Positions 19,681-31,351 of a stretch of 64,000 nucleotides of DNA are shown here, piece after piece. Position numbers and translations under genes: made by a program. Where the stretch lies: assembly GCF_009769755.1 (NCBI RefSeq), contig NZ_SDWJ01000002.1, positions 868,001-932,000 on the forward strand, read 5' to 3'. How positions within the stretch are numbered: the first letter of the stretch is position 1; each line of letters begins with the position of its first letter. The DNA comes from Sphingorhabdus profundilacus (GTDB lineage: Bacteria > Pseudomonadota > Alphaproteobacteria > Sphingomonadales > Sphingomonadaceae). The notes under the pieces were generated by a model that was given only the letters and a program-made list of their open reading frames with translations, was not told the origin of the DNA and did not search any database.

Positions 19681-20561
19681 TTATCCCTTCAATACTTCGA
19701 CCAATGTTTTGCCGAGCAGTGAAGGGGATGCCGACATGCGGATGCCCGCAGCTTCCATCGCCGCGATCTTGCTTTCCGCATCGCCCTTGCCGCCCGAAAC
19801 GATTGCACCGGCATGGCCCATGCGCCGTCCGGGAGGTGCCGAGCGTCCGGCGATAAAGCCGGCCATCGGCTTTTTGCGGCCCTTTTTGGCTTCGTCGATC
19901 AGGAATTGTGCGGCTTCTTCTTCCGCGCTGCCGCCGATTTCACCGATCATGATGATCGACTTGGTGGCATCGTCGGCAAGGAAGAGTTCGAGGCAGTCGA
20001 TAAAGTTGGTGCCGTTGACAGGATCGCCACCGATGCCGACGGCTGTAGTCTGGCCAAGCCCTTCGGCCGTGGTCTGGAACACGGCTTCATAGGTGAGCGT
20101 GCCCGAACGTGAGACAACGCCAACCGAACCAGCCGAGAAAATGCTGCCGGGCATGATGCCGATCTTGCATTCATTGGGAGTCAGCACGCCGGGGCAGTTC
20201 GGCCCGATCAGCCGCGATTTCGAACCCGAAAGCGCGCGCTTCACCTTGACCATGTCGAGCACCGGAATGCCTTCGGTGATGCACACGATCAGCGGAATTT
20301 CGGCGTCAATCGCTTCAAGGATCGAGTCGGCAGCAAAGGGGGGCGGAACATAGACAACTGACGCATCTGCGCCGGTCGCCTGCTTGGCTTCCAGCACGGT
20401 ATCGAACATGGGCAGGCCGATATGGGTCGATCCGCCTTTGCCGGGGGTCACTCCGCCAACCATTTGCGTGCCATAAGCCAGTGCTTGTTCGGTATGAAAG
20501 GTGCCGGTTGCACCGGTCATGCCCTGCGTGATGACCTTGGTATGTTTGTTGACGAGGATGC

Positions 20562-20565
<4 letters not shown>
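19681..20565 (-). CDS. sucD: Succinyl-CoA synthetase (ligase) alpha subunit
   Basis: A 294-residue protein with an N-terminal CoA-binding Rossmann domain ([20 protein letters not shown]), the [16 protein letters not shown] motif, and the phosphorylated active-site histidine in [15 protein letters not shown]. The alpha subunit needs the SucC beta subunit to form succinate, CoA and ATP from succinyl-CoA. SucC is not encoded beside it; instead its start overlaps the stop of an unknown secreted protein (ATGA). SucC must be elsewhere in the genome. Confidence 0.97.
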
Positions 20566-22216
<1,651 letters not shown>

Positions 22217-22330
22217 CTATAGCGGAATTGACGTCGCGTTACGCCGAATCGCTGTGGATAACAACCCAATAAAGGCGACAAGTTAAGGCTTTTTCCGATA
22301 ATAGTTCGCAATAGCGTTAAAGGGGGATTA

Positions 22331-23713
22331 TCAGCCCGCCACGCGTTTCAACATCTCCATCCAGATCGGAATCTGGCCGTGAAACCCTTCGGTCCAAACC
22401 CGTTCATTGAGACCATGGGTACCTTCGCTTTGCCCGACAATGCCCCACAGGCCGCCAAAGCCGTAGACCGGGATGCCCTGCGCGCGCAGAAATGCCCCGT
22501 CGGTCGCGCCAGCCGATTGAAACGGGATGACCGGCGCATCTTTAAAACGCGTCGCGACCGCCGCGCGATAAGCATCTATAATGTCGTCGCGCAAAGGCGT
22601 GGGCGATGTTTCGGGCGTTTGGGACCCTTCAACGGCTGTGACTGTCACATCCGGGCCGGACAGTTTTTGCAATATCTGGCGCACGTCTTCGATCTTGACG
22701 CCGGGGAAAATCCGGCAATTGACGGTGGCTTCGGCCTTTTGCGGCAGGGCATTGGGGGCATGTCCGCCCGACAGCATGGTTGCAACGCAGCGCGTTCGCG
22801 TGCTGCCGCTGTCCATCGCTTCCAGCAAATCGGCGGTCTCGCGGTCTTTGGGGTCGGCTAGAAAGCGCTTCAAAAGCTCGCCATATTGACCATTATCGCC
22901 TTTTGCCAATGCAGCAAATGTGGCGCGGGTGGCATCGTTTATCATCGGTTCGAAACGGTGGTGTTCCAGCGAAGTCAGCGCATTTGCAAGTGCATAAATG
23001 GCGTTGTCGGGCCGCGGAACGCTGCTGTGGCCGCCCCGGTTGGTGGCGGTTAATTTATAATCAGCATAGGTTTTCTCGGCGATTTGCATGCCGAATGCCT
23101 CCACCCGCCCATCGGGAAAAACAGAGCCGCCGCCGGCATCGCTGTTCAGCGCATATTCGGCGTCAATCAATGCCCGCCATTCGGTTCCGGCGCGCCTGCT
23201 GCCATTGCCGCTGGTTTCTTCGTCCCCTGTAAACAAGACGATGATGTCGCGGGTGGTTTGGAACTTTTCCGCCCGTAAATATTGCAGGGCGATCAATATA
23301 CCCGTCAATCCGGCCTTATTGTCATTAGACCCGCGGCCCAGATAATAGCCGCCCTCTTCACGGAATTTGAAGGGCGGATATTTCCAGTCACTTTCCTTGG
23401 CCGCAACAACGTCCATATGCGCCATCAACAATATCGGCTTCTTACCGCTCGGCTTTTCCGCAGGCCAGCGTGCGATCAGCGTTTGGGTGCCGTCATGATC
23501 CTTGACGACGACATTGTTGATCCCTGCCTTGCGGAATTCCGCCGTCAATAACGCCGTCAGCTTTTTGAATTCGGCCGTCTGTCCTTCAACCGTGGGGATT
23601 TCGACAATTTTGGCGAACAAATCACGTTCGGCCCTCAATTTCGCGTCCTGCGGCTGGGCTTGCGCTGTGGTTGCGACAAGCAACGCGGCTGCGATGGATA
23701 TATAGCGAAACAT
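22331..23713 (-). CDS. Exported M20 family metallopeptidase
   Basis: A 460-residue protein with a signal peptide (MFRYISIAAALLVATTAQAQ) and a di-zinc M20 peptidase fold. Metal and catalytic residues are visible in LLMAHMDVVAA, GRGSNDNKAG, FTGDEETSGNGSR and, near the C-terminus, EGTHGLNERV. The dimerisation domain lies between (about 215-330). Such enzymes cleave peptides or amide-linked amino acids; here it acts in the periplasm, with unknown substrate. The ATG at 23713 has GGGAGAG; the reading frame is open further upstream but those residues look random. Confidence 0.92.
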   Translation of the reverse strand: MFRYISIAAALLVATTAQAQPQDAKLRAERDLFAKIVEIPTVEGQTAEFKKLTALLTAEFRKAGINNVVVKDHDGTQTLIARWPAEKPSGKKPILLMAHMDVVAAKESDWKYPPFKFREEGGYYLGRGSNDNKAGLTGILIALQYLRAEKFQTTRDIIVLFTGDEETSGNGSRRAGTEWRALIDAEYALNSDAGGGSVFPDGRVEAFGMQIAEKTYADYKLTATNRGGHSSVPRPDNAIYALANALTSLEHHRFEPMINDATRATFAALAKGDNGQYGELLKRFLADPKDRETADLLEAMDSGSTRTRCVATMLSGGHAPNALPQKAEATVNCRIFPGVKIEDVRQILQKLSGPDVTVTAVEGSQTPETSPTPLRDDIIDAYRAAVATRFKDAPVIPFQSAGATDGAFLRAQGIPVYGFGGLWGIVGQSEGTHGLNERVWTEGFHGQIPIWMEMLKRVAG

Positions 23714-23768
23714 TTTACTCTCCCTCAAGGCTCCGTCCGATTCCTCCCGAAATCGCCCTTGCCATTTC

Positions 23769-24881
23769 CTAACGCGGACCATGGCCTTCGGCCAGATAAT
23801 CCTCAGACTGCATTTCGAGCAGGCGGGACACGGTGCGATCAAATTCGAACCGACCATCGCCCTGCGGATACAGTTTGTCGGGGATTGCATCCGCGCTTGC
23901 CAAAAACTTGACCCGATATTCGTAAAGCGCATCGATCAGCGTTACAAAACGGGCTGCCTCATTCCGGTTTTCAGGGCCAAGCACCGGAATGCCGACCATG
24001 ATGACCGAGTGAAACCGCCGTGCAATCGCCAGATAATCCGCAGCGCCCCTGGCTTCGGCGCATAACCGCTTGAAGGAGAAGACGGCGACGCCTTTCAACG
24101 CCTTGGGCACATGAAGCGTCCGGCCGCCCCCGACATCCAGTTCCAATGCCGGAACATGGGCGCGGTCTTCGGGCGGATAGTCGGTCAAACGGAAAAAGCT
24201 TTGGGACAAGGCGGCCGTTGCCTCCGCCCCGTTGGGAACAAGCCATGTTTTGGCATCCCCCAGCCGGTCGCGACGGTAATCGACCGCGCCGTTCAGCGCG
24301 ATAATGTCGAGCTTGTCCTTCACCAGTTCGATAAAGGGCAGAAAAAGCTGCCGGTTCAGGCCGTCCTTGTACAGATCGTCCGGATGGCGGTTTGACGTCG
24401 CGACAACCGTGACGCCCGCCGCAATCAAGCCGGTGAACAGCCGCGACATAATCGCCGCGTCCGCCATATTGTTGACCACCATTTCGTCAAAACACAGCAG
24501 GCGCGCCTCATCCGCCAAAGCGGCGACCAAAGGCGGTATGGGATCACCCTCTTCTTTGGCGCGCTCGACCTTCAGGCGGGCGTGGATGTCGAGCATGAAC
24601 GCATGAAAGTGAACACGTCTTTTGCGCCGGATTTTTACCGATTCAAAAAATAGATCCATGAGCATCGATTTGCCGCGCCCTACACCGCCCCACATATACA
24701 ATCCGCGCACAGGCTCGGGCTTTTTGCCGAGATAGCGCCAAATCGTGCTTCCACGCGGGGGTACGGCTTCGAGCTCGGTCTGGACCCGGGTCAAGGCGGA
24801 TATCGCGGCTGCCTGATCGGGATCCGTCCTAAGTTCATTGGCCGCTACCAGAGCGGCATAGCGGCTATCGACCTTATCCAT
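23769..24881 (-). CDS. zapE: AFG1-like AAA+ ATPase, cell division protein ZapE
   Basis: A 370-residue P-loop ATPase. The Walker A is in GGVGRGKSMLMDLF, the Walker B in LLCFDEMVVNNMADA, and TSNRHPDDLYKDGLNRQLFLPFI is a family signature. ZapE acts at the division ring in Enterobacteria; alphaproteobacterial and mitochondrial (AFG1/LACE1) relatives are linked to protein quality control. I chose the ATG at 24881; a TTG six codons earlier is possible. It is in a minus-strand run between the thioesterase and the M20 peptidase. Confidence 0.92.
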   Translation of the reverse strand: MDKVDSRYAALVAANELRTDPDQAAAISALTRVQTELEAVPPRGSTIWRYLGKKPEPVRGLYMWGGVGRGKSMLMDLFFESVKIRRKRRVHFHAFMLDIHARLKVERAKEEGDPIPPLVAALADEARLLCFDEMVVNNMADAAIMSRLFTGLIAAGVTVVATSNRHPDDLYKDGLNRQLFLPFIELVKDKLDIIALNGAVDYRRDRLGDAKTWLVPNGAEATAALSQSFFRLTDYPPEDRAHVPALELDVGGGRTLHVPKALKGVAVFSFKRLCAEARGAADYLAIARRFHSVIMVGIPVLGPENRNEAARFVTLIDALYEYRVKFLASADAIPDKLYPQGDGRFEFDRTVSRLLEMQSEDYLAEGHGPR

Positions 24882-24899
24882 GCATTTCACCGCGAACAA

Positions 24900-25352
24900 T
24901 CATCGTTGCGTGGGTTTCCGGATTGTCCCAGAAAAAGCGGCGACCCGTTCGCTGCCTTGGGTCACAATGCCCCGCATAAACAGCAAGCGGCCGGTTTCTT
25001 TCAGCAGTTCAACGTCGGCATCCAAGGGTTCGCCGATGACCCCGGCGCCGATGAACTGCACCGAAAGATCTATCGTTACGGCGGCCCCGGCCTCGATAAG
25101 ACCAAACATGCGCGATGCGCCAAACATGGCGACATCGATAAAGCCCAGGGTGACACCCCCATGCACCGCATTGCGTAAATTGCTGTGGCGATGTTCGGGA
25201 AACATGCGAAGGCGGGCCTTGCCTTCGCCTTCGCTCCGCACCAGCATCTTGCCCAACACTGTGCCATTATAGCGCGAGGCGTCGGTCATCTGCCAATTTA
25301 GCCAGCCCGGATGATCGGGGTCGGGGCTGCTATCAAATGCCGGAGTTTCCAA
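24900..25352 (-). CDS. PaaI-family hotdog-fold thioesterase
   Basis: About 150 residues with the hotdog pattern: RNAVHGGVTLGFIDVAMFGAS contains the helix with an HGG motif and a catalytic-position aspartate, followed by TIDLSVQFIGAGVIGEPLDADVEL. These enzymes hydrolyse acyl-CoA thioesters. There is no ATG near the expected N-terminus; TTG at 25352, 14 bases after the sdhB stop, gives the normal length, whereas an ATG at 25289 would remove the first 21 residues. The frame remains open into sdhB but that part is not coding for this protein. The gene follows sdhB closely. Confidence 0.85.
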   Translation of the reverse strand: METPAFDSSPDPDHPGWLNWQMTDASRYNGTVLGKMLVRSEGEGKARLRMFPEHRHSNLRNAVHGGVTLGFIDVAMFGASRMFGLIEAGAAVTIDLSVQFIGAGVIGEPLDADVELLKETGRLLFMRGIVTQGSERVAAFSGTIRKPTQR

Positions 25353-25366
25353 AAGATGACCCGAGT

Positions 25367-26146
25367 TTAGATGTGCCGCTCGGCAACCATTTTCTTGGTT
25401 TCCGCGATGGCCTTGGCCGGATTCAGTCCCTTGGGGCAGGCGTTGGCGCAATTCATGATGGTGTGGCAGCGATAGAGGCGGAACGGATCTTCCAGCTCGT
25501 CCAACCGCTCACCAGTCATTTCATCGCGGCTGTCGGCCAACCAGCGATACGCCTGCAACAATATGGCAGGTCCCAGAAACTTGTCGCTGTTCCACCAATA
25601 GGATGGGCAGCTGGTCGAGCAGCAGGCGCACAAAATGCACTCATACAGACCATCCAGCTTGGCCCGGTCTTCGGGCGACTGCAGCCGTTCCTTGCCCGAA
25701 GGCTCGGGCGTTACGGTTTGCAGCCAGGGCTTGATCGACGCATATTGCGCGTAAAAATGCGTGAAATCGGGAACGAGGTCCTTGATCACCTCCATATGGG
25801 GCAGCGGCGTGATGGTCACTTCGCTTTTGCAGTCCTCTATCGCTGTGGTGCAGGCAAGGCCATTCTTGCCGTCGATATTCATCGAGCAGGACCCGCAAAT
25901 GCCCTCGCGGCAGGAGCGGCGGAACGTCAGCGAACTGTCTTGCTCGCCCTTCATCTTGATCAGCGCGTCCAGCACCATCGGGCCGCATTGTTCGGTGTCG
26001 ATTTCAAATGTGTCGTACCGCGGATTCTGTCCGCTGTCGGGGTCATAGCGATAGACCTTGAATTTCTTCACCCTGCCGGTTGTTTTTGCTTCGTGAACTG
26101 TGCCCTTTTGGACTTTGCTGTTCTTGGGAAGGAAGAAATCGGCCAT
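25367..26146 (-). CDS. sdhB: Succinate dehydrogenase iron-sulfur subunit
   Basis: A 259-residue protein with all three iron-sulfur clusters: the 2Fe-2S ligands in [15 protein letters not shown] with a later cysteine, the 4Fe-4S ligands in [12 protein letters not shown], and the 3Fe-4S ligands in [14 protein letters not shown]. It transfers electrons from the flavin subunit SdhA to quinone. The ATG is preceded by AGGATAT. SdhA, SdhC and SdhD are not next to it, unlike the common sdhCDAB order; the gene upstream is a CorC/CNNM protein on the same strand, 85 bases away. Confidence 0.97.
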   Translation of the reverse strand: MADFFLPKNSKVQKGTVHEAKTTGRVKKFKVYRYDPDSGQNPRYDTFEIDTEQCGPMVLDALIKMKGEQDSSLTFRRSCREGICGSCSMNIDGKNGLACTTAIEDCKSEVTITPLPHMEVIKDLVPDFTHFYAQYASIKPWLQTVTPEPSGKERLQSPEDRAKLDGLYECILCACCSTSCPSYWWNSDKFLGPAILLQAYRWLADSRDEMTGERLDELEDPFRLYRCHTIMNCANACPKGLNPAKAIAETKKMVAERHI

Positions 26147-26231
26147 ATCTATATCCTGTGGAATCGAAGGGATCTGACGAGAGACCCTCCATCTTTATGT
26201 CTTCTGGTTCGTTATAGAGCCATTCGGTTAA

Positions 26232-27569
26232 TCACAAGCCCTCAACTTCGTCGTTTATGCTTGCCTTTTTTGCAAGCGCCACGCGCAATTTGTCGATTTT
26301 ACGCCCGTCCATATCGACCACTTCAAATCGCCAGCCCTGATCGACGAACGCTTCGCCTTCTTCGGGCAAATGCCGCAAGATATGCAGGACATGTCCGGCG
26401 GCGGTCGCATAATCGCGGTCATCGGGCAGGTCGATGTCCAAAATCTCTGCCATGGCATCGGCGGCCATTGCACCTGATACCAGCATGGAACCGTCCTCGA
26501 GGGTTACGATATTGGGCGCGCTTCCCTGCGCCTGATCGGACGCGAACTCACCTGCAATTGCTGCCAGCAGATCATTGGGCGTCACGATCCCCTCAAAATG
26601 CCCATATTCATCATGCACCAACAGCATGGGAACATCGGACGAACGGAGGATTTCCAGCGCATCCATTGCATCGAGCTGATCCGGTACAATCTCCGCCTTT
26701 CGCATCAGGTCACGCAAATCGAGGCGTTTGCCGCTAATCTGTGCGGCGACAATGTCGCGCGATTGGACCACGCCAATAATGTCATCACCATTTTCGCCAG
26801 TCACTGGAATGCGCGTGTGCGGGGAATTTACAAGGACATCGCGCACTTCGTCTTCGGACGCGTCGGCGGATATGCGGTCGACATCGGTGCGCGGCGTCAT
26901 CACTTCGCGCACGGGCCGGTCGGCCAATCGAACGACGCCTGCGATGACCTTATGTTCATGCTCTTCAATGATGCCCGCATGGGTGGCTTCGGCAAAAACC
27001 ATGCGAAGCTCTTCGGTGGTCAATGCCTCCCGGCTGTCGCGGCGCAGCCCGAGCAGGCGAAAAATCAGTGCGCTTGAACGATCAAGAAGCCACACGATCG
27101 GCGCTGTAATACGGGACAATATTTCCATCGGTCCGGCAACAATCACAGCGATTCTTTCAGGCGCGATCAGGGCGAATTGCTTGGGCACCAGTTCCCCCAC
27201 GACAAGCGAGGCGTAAGTCGTAATCGAAATAACGATACCGAATCCGATGGTATCGGCCCAGTCCGCCGGAACACCGACAAAGGCCAGCCGCTGTGCCACA
27301 GGTTCGCCCAGGGTCGACCCCGAATAGGCGCCGGCAATAATCCCGATCAAGGTGATGCCTATCTGGACCGTCGATAGAAATTTCCCGGGGTCGCGGGCAA
27401 GGCGCAAAGCTGTATTGGCCCCGCGCGTGCCGCTATCTGCCATCGCCTTTAACTTGGCCGCGCGGGCCGAAACGATGGCGAGTTCCGACATCGCAAATAT
27501 CCCGTTGATGGCGATGAGCACCAAGATTGTCGCGGCATCGAACCAGGGAAAGGGACTAAGGGGTTCCAT
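26232..27569 (-). CDS. CorC/CNNM (hemolysin C) family membrane protein
   Basis: A 445-residue protein. Residues 1-190 are the DUF21 membrane domain with about four helices, starting FDAATILVLIAINGIFAMSELAIVSARAAK. Two CBS domains follow (about 210-335, with VMTPRTDVDRIS and DLMRKAEIVPD), then a CorC/HlyC domain to the end (GSMLVSGAMAADAMAEIL). Homologues are magnesium or cobalt exporters or regulators of divalent ion transport. The C-terminal domain binds nucleotides in relatives. No partner gene is nearby. Confidence 0.92.
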   Translation of the reverse strand: MEPLSPFPWFDAATILVLIAINGIFAMSELAIVSARAAKLKAMADSGTRGANTALRLARDPGKFLSTVQIGITLIGIIAGAYSGSTLGEPVAQRLAFVGVPADWADTIGFGIVISITTYASLVVGELVPKQFALIAPERIAVIVAGPMEILSRITAPIVWLLDRSSALIFRLLGLRRDSREALTTEELRMVFAEATHAGIIEEHEHKVIAGVVRLADRPVREVMTPRTDVDRISADASEDEVRDVLVNSPHTRIPVTGENGDDIIGVVQSRDIVAAQISGKRLDLRDLMRKAEIVPDQLDAMDALEILRSSDVPMLLVHDEYGHFEGIVTPNDLLAAIAGEFASDQAQGSAPNIVTLEDGSMLVSGAMAADAMAEILDIDLPDDRDYATAAGHVLHILRHLPEEGEAFVDQGWRFEVVDMDGRKIDKLRVALAKKASINDEVEGL

Positions 27570-27626
27570 AGAAAGACTTTGCCCTTAGCGGTAAATGACC
27601 GCCTCTGGCAACCAGTGACCTGACCC

Positions 27627-28850
27627 TTATATCGTGACGCCCTGCAATAACTTGGGTAATGCGCCGCTTTCGCCCCTTGCTTCTGCCATGAAAAACGCCT
27701 TGGCGGGGCGGGTCCGCTGGATCATGCCCATGCCCAGACGGCGGATTGCCGAGGCGGTTTTGCCGGGGACGGAAAACAGCCGGTTCAACCCGTCCGTCGA
27801 CATCGCGACCAACAGTGTATCGACGCTGCGCCAACGGCTATACCGGTCCAGCAGCTGCGCGTCACCCAGATCAAGCCCGAGGCGCATACCGTCCACCAAC
27901 ACCTCGGCCAGCGCGGCAACGTCGCGTAAGCCCAGATTCAGGCCCTGTCCGGCGATCGGGTGGATACCATGGGCGCTGTCCCCGATCAGCACCAGCCGTT
28001 CCGCCGTGATCGATCCGGCATGGTGAAAACCCAGCTTGTAACTCGAAAGCGGCGCGGCCAGTTCAACCGTCCCCAAAAGGCCGCCCATCGCCTTTTCCAG
28101 TTCGGCGGCATAACCGCGACCTGACAACTTCATATATCCCGGAGCATCAGCCGCATCGACCGACCAGACGATGGCCGAACGGTGCCGCCCTTCTGGACTG
28201 TTCAGCATGGGTAAAACCGCAAAAGGACCCGACGGATAGAAAATTTCATAGGCGATATTGTTGTGCGGTTTTTCATGGAACACGGCGCCGACCATGGCGC
28301 TGTGCTGATATTGCCAATGCACAATTTTAATGCCCGCCTCTTCGCGGGTTTTGCTTTGCCGCCCTTCGGCCACGATCATCACCTGAGCACAAAGCGTGGT
28401 TCCATCGTCAAGGTCGACCCGCACGCCAGAGCTATTACGCGTTTTTGTAATGATTCGGGCTGGCATGTGCAATTGAATCGCGTCGCTGGCCCGTGCCGCC
28501 TCATATAAGGTCCGCCGTAAAAAACGGTTTTCGAACATCTGCCCCAAATAGCCATCTTCGGCACCGGGGACAAAGTCGAGCGAGCCGAGTTTAAGGCCGT
28601 CGCTGACCCAAATCTGTTCGATCGGGCAGCCTTTGCCGGCCAATGCGTCAGCAAGTCCGATTGCCTCAAGCATCTTCATGCTTGAACTGGAGATGGCCGA
28701 GGTGCGGCCATCAAAGCCCGGCGCGAGCATGGCGGCCTGATCTGCGTGATCGACAACATGGCTGGTGATTCCATGCCTCGCGAGGGCCAGCGCCTGTGTC
28801 AATCCGACAAGACCGCCACCAATGATGATGATATCTGCATTTTGCGTCAT
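27627..28850 (-). CDS. UbiH/UbiF/Coq6-family FAD hydroxylase of ubiquinone synthesis
   Basis: About 407 residues. It has the FAD-binding start IIIIGGGLVGLTQALALARHG, the VDLDDGTTLCAQVMIVAEGRQSK segment with the conserved DG fingerprint region, and the second FAD motif LVLIGDSAHGIHPIAGQGLNLGLRD. Enzymes of this group add one hydroxyl to the ubiquinone ring; which position cannot be told from sequence. I start at the ATG at 28850; an ATG six codons upstream is also in frame. It is transcribed away from ftsK, with about 117 bases between starts. Confidence 0.92.
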   Translation of the reverse strand: MTQNADIIIIGGGLVGLTQALALARHGITSHVVDHADQAAMLAPGFDGRTSAISSSSMKMLEAIGLADALAGKGCPIEQIWVSDGLKLGSLDFVPGAEDGYLGQMFENRFLRRTLYEAARASDAIQLHMPARIITKTRNSSGVRVDLDDGTTLCAQVMIVAEGRQSKTREEAGIKIVHWQYQHSAMVGAVFHEKPHNNIAYEIFYPSGPFAVLPMLNSPEGRHRSAIVWSVDAADAPGYMKLSGRGYAAELEKAMGGLLGTVELAAPLSSYKLGFHHAGSITAERLVLIGDSAHGIHPIAGQGLNLGLRDVAALAEVLVDGMRLGLDLGDAQLLDRYSRWRSVDTLLVAMSTDGLNRLFSVPGKTASAIRRLGMGMIQRTRPAKAFFMAEARGESGALPKLLQGVTI

Positions 28851-28967
28851 ATCGCGCTTATGGCCCATTTGGCGGCGGGACTCAAAGGAGGATTTTGCCC
28901 GTAACGCTTGACGGGGAGTCCGGCGAAGGCGAAAAGGGGGCGTATTAACCCAATAGAGCAGTATTCG

Positions 28968-31286
28968 ATGGCGTCGCGCATTTCCAAAATCACGTCCAAA
29001 AATAATATGGCCAATTGGCGCCAGATGATGCGCGCCTCGCTTATTCGCAGTGGGGCGCTGATGGGCGCAGGTGCGCTGGCCCTCTTTGCCTTTTTCTATG
29101 GATTTTCAGTTTTAAGCTATTCCCCCGCCGACGCGGCATTTAACAGCGCAGCGGCCAATGTTCAGCATAATTGGATGGGGCAGACAGGGGCGTATTTAGG
29201 CGATGCGGCGCTGTTCCTGTTCGGCTTACCGGCGATTTTCCTGTGCCCCTTAATGCTGATATTTGCCCGCCGCATGTGGAGGAACGTTCCGCAACCGCAA
29301 TGGAAGCGCCAGTTGATTTTGTGTATTGCGGGCATGTTGTTCATGGGTTTCGGCATGGCCTATTGGCAACATGGCAGCGATATCGGCCTGCCTGCGGGAT
29401 GGGGCGGCGCCATTGCCTTGTTGCTGGATCATGGAATAACGCCGCTGATCGGGCAAATTCCTGGGGCGTTAGGAAATCTGACTCGGCTTCTGACCATCAT
29501 TGGCACAATGATCGGCGGAGTTATGCTGGTTATCCGCTCGCTCCAGCTTGAACGGCCCTTGTTTCGTATTCCTGCACTTTCAATCCCGAAATTCGGAAAT
29601 GGCATCGGCATGATAGCCGAACGGGAAGAAGACGCCCCTGCGCCGATCTTGGAACCGAAACCCCCGCGCAAAGCGGTGGAGCCGGAGAATCGCAAACCGC
29701 CTGTGATTGACGACCGCAATGCCGCACCGAAAAAGGCGGCCTTTTCGACCGGCGCGCGGCAGGGCGATTTTTTCGGCAGCTATGCCCTTCCCTCGCTCGA
29801 TCTGCTGGATCCGCCACCGGCGATATCGGCACCCAAGCTCGATAAGGCTGCGCTCGAAGCCAATGCGAGATTGCTGGAATCGGTGCTCGACGATTTTCAT
29901 GTGAAGGGCCAGATCGTCGCGGTACGACCCGGGCCGGTGGTGACTATGTACGAACTGGAACCTGCGGCTGGCATCAAATCCAGCCGGGTGGTGCAACTTG
30001 CCGAGGACATTGCCCGCAATATGTCGGCATTATCCGCACGTGTTTCAACGATTCCCGGGCGCACCGTGATGGGCATCGAATTGCCCAACGCCAATCGCGA
30101 AGCCGTTGTGTTTCAGGAAATGGTCGGTTCAAGTGCCTTTGCCGACCAGAAAGGCGCTCTGCCGATCGTTTTGGGCAAGAATATTTCCGGCGACCCGGTC
30201 ATCGCCGATCTCGCGCCCATGCCCCATTTGCTGGTCGCTGGTACCACCGGGTCGGGTAAGTCGGTGGGCCTGAACTGTATGATCCTTTCGCTGTTATACC
30301 GGCTGACACCAGACCAGTGCCGGATGATCATGATCGATCCGAAAATGCTCGAACTCAGCAGCTATGACGATATCCCCCACTTGCTTTCGCCGGTAGTGAC
30401 GGAGCCGGCAAAAGCCATCCGCGCGCTGAAATGGGCGGTGGAACAGATGGAAGAGCGGTACCGAATGATGTCGTCATTGGGTGTCCGCAACCTTGCCAAT
30501 TTCAATGAAAAAGTGCGCGCAGCCTCGGCAAAGGGCGCGCCTTTGGGACGCAAGGTCCAGATCGGCTATGATCCGATGACCGGCCAGCCCCAATATGAAG
30601 AAGAGCAATTGGCCTATGAACCCATGCCGCAAATTGTCATCATCGTCGACGAGCTGGCCGATCTGATGATGACGGCGGGTAAGGAAGTCGAATTCCTGAT
30701 CCAGCGGCTGGCGCAAAAGGCGCGGGCGGCGGGGATCCATTTGATCATGGCGACGCAGCGGCCATCGGTGGATGTTATCACCGGCGTTATCAAAGCGAAT
30801 TTGCCCACGCGCATTTCTTTCCATGTGACTTCGAAAATCGACAGCCGCACGATTTTGGGGGAACAGGGCGCTGAACAGCTATTGGGCAAGGGTGACATGC
30901 TCTATATGGCAGGCGGGCGCGGCTTGACGCGTATTCATGGGCCCTTTGTCTCCGACGATGAAGTGCGGCGCGTTGCCGATCACTGGCGCGGTCAAGGGCA
31001 ACCCGAATATATCCAGGCCGTCACAGAGGAGCCCGAAGATGGCAGCTTCGATTTTGGTGGCATGGCGGGCGACGACAGTGAGGAGGATTCGCAATACCGA
31101 AAGGCATGCCAGATCGTCTTTGAAAGTCAAAAGGCATCGACCAGCTGGATTCAACGGCAATTGCGGATCGGTTATAACAGCGCGGCGCGGCTGATTGACC
31201 GGATGGAAGAGGATGGCTTTATCAGTGGGCCAAACCATATCGGTCGTCGTGAAGTATTGCGCGACCGGAACGGTGAACCATTATAA
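28968..31286 (+). CDS. ftsK: DNA translocase FtsK
   Basis: About 772 residues. Four N-terminal membrane helices (about residues 25-190) anchor it at the septum; a short Pro/charged linker follows (about 210-285); and the motor domain has Walker A GTTGSGKSVGLN (residue 425 onward) and Walker B in VIIVDELADLMM. The C-terminal gamma winged helix (QRQLRIGYNSAARLIDRMEEDGF) reads KOPS-type sequences. FtsK pumps DNA to XerCD/dif during division. The start is uncertain: ATG at 28968 is preferred to a TTG at 28908. The linker is short for the family, so it is a compact FtsK. Confidence 0.95.
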   Translation: MASRISKITSKNNMANWRQMMRASLIRSGALMGAGALALFAFFYGFSVLSYSPADAAFNSAAANVQHNWMGQTGAYLGDAALFLFGLPAIFLCPLMLIFARRMWRNVPQPQWKRQLILCIAGMLFMGFGMAYWQHGSDIGLPAGWGGAIALLLDHGITPLIGQIPGALGNLTRLLTIIGTMIGGVMLVIRSLQLERPLFRIPALSIPKFGNGIGMIAEREEDAPAPILEPKPPRKAVEPENRKPPVIDDRNAAPKKAAFSTGARQGDFFGSYALPSLDLLDPPPAISAPKLDKAALEANARLLESVLDDFHVKGQIVAVRPGPVVTMYELEPAAGIKSSRVVQLAEDIARNMSALSARVSTIPGRTVMGIELPNANREAVVFQEMVGSSAFADQKGALPIVLGKNISGDPVIADLAPMPHLLVAGTTGSGKSVGLNCMILSLLYRLTPDQCRMIMIDPKMLELSSYDDIPHLLSPVVTEPAKAIRALKWAVEQMEERYRMMSSLGVRNLANFNEKVRAASAKGAPLGRKVQIGYDPMTGQPQYEEEQLAYEPMPQIVIIVDELADLMMTAGKEVEFLIQRLAQKARAAGIHLIMATQRPSVDVITGVIKANLPTRISFHVTSKIDSRTILGEQGAEQLLGKGDMLYMAGGRGLTRIHGPFVSDDEVRRVADHWRGQGQPEYIQAVTEEPEDGSFDFGGMAGDDSEEDSQYRKACQIVFESQKASTSWIQRQLRIGYNSAARLIDRMEEDGFISGPNHIGRREVLRDRNGEPL

Positions 31287-31351
31287 GTGTTAAGACGAGG
31301 TTCAACGCCAATACGCGAATCCGAGCCGCACTTCCCCATTGGATAAAAATT

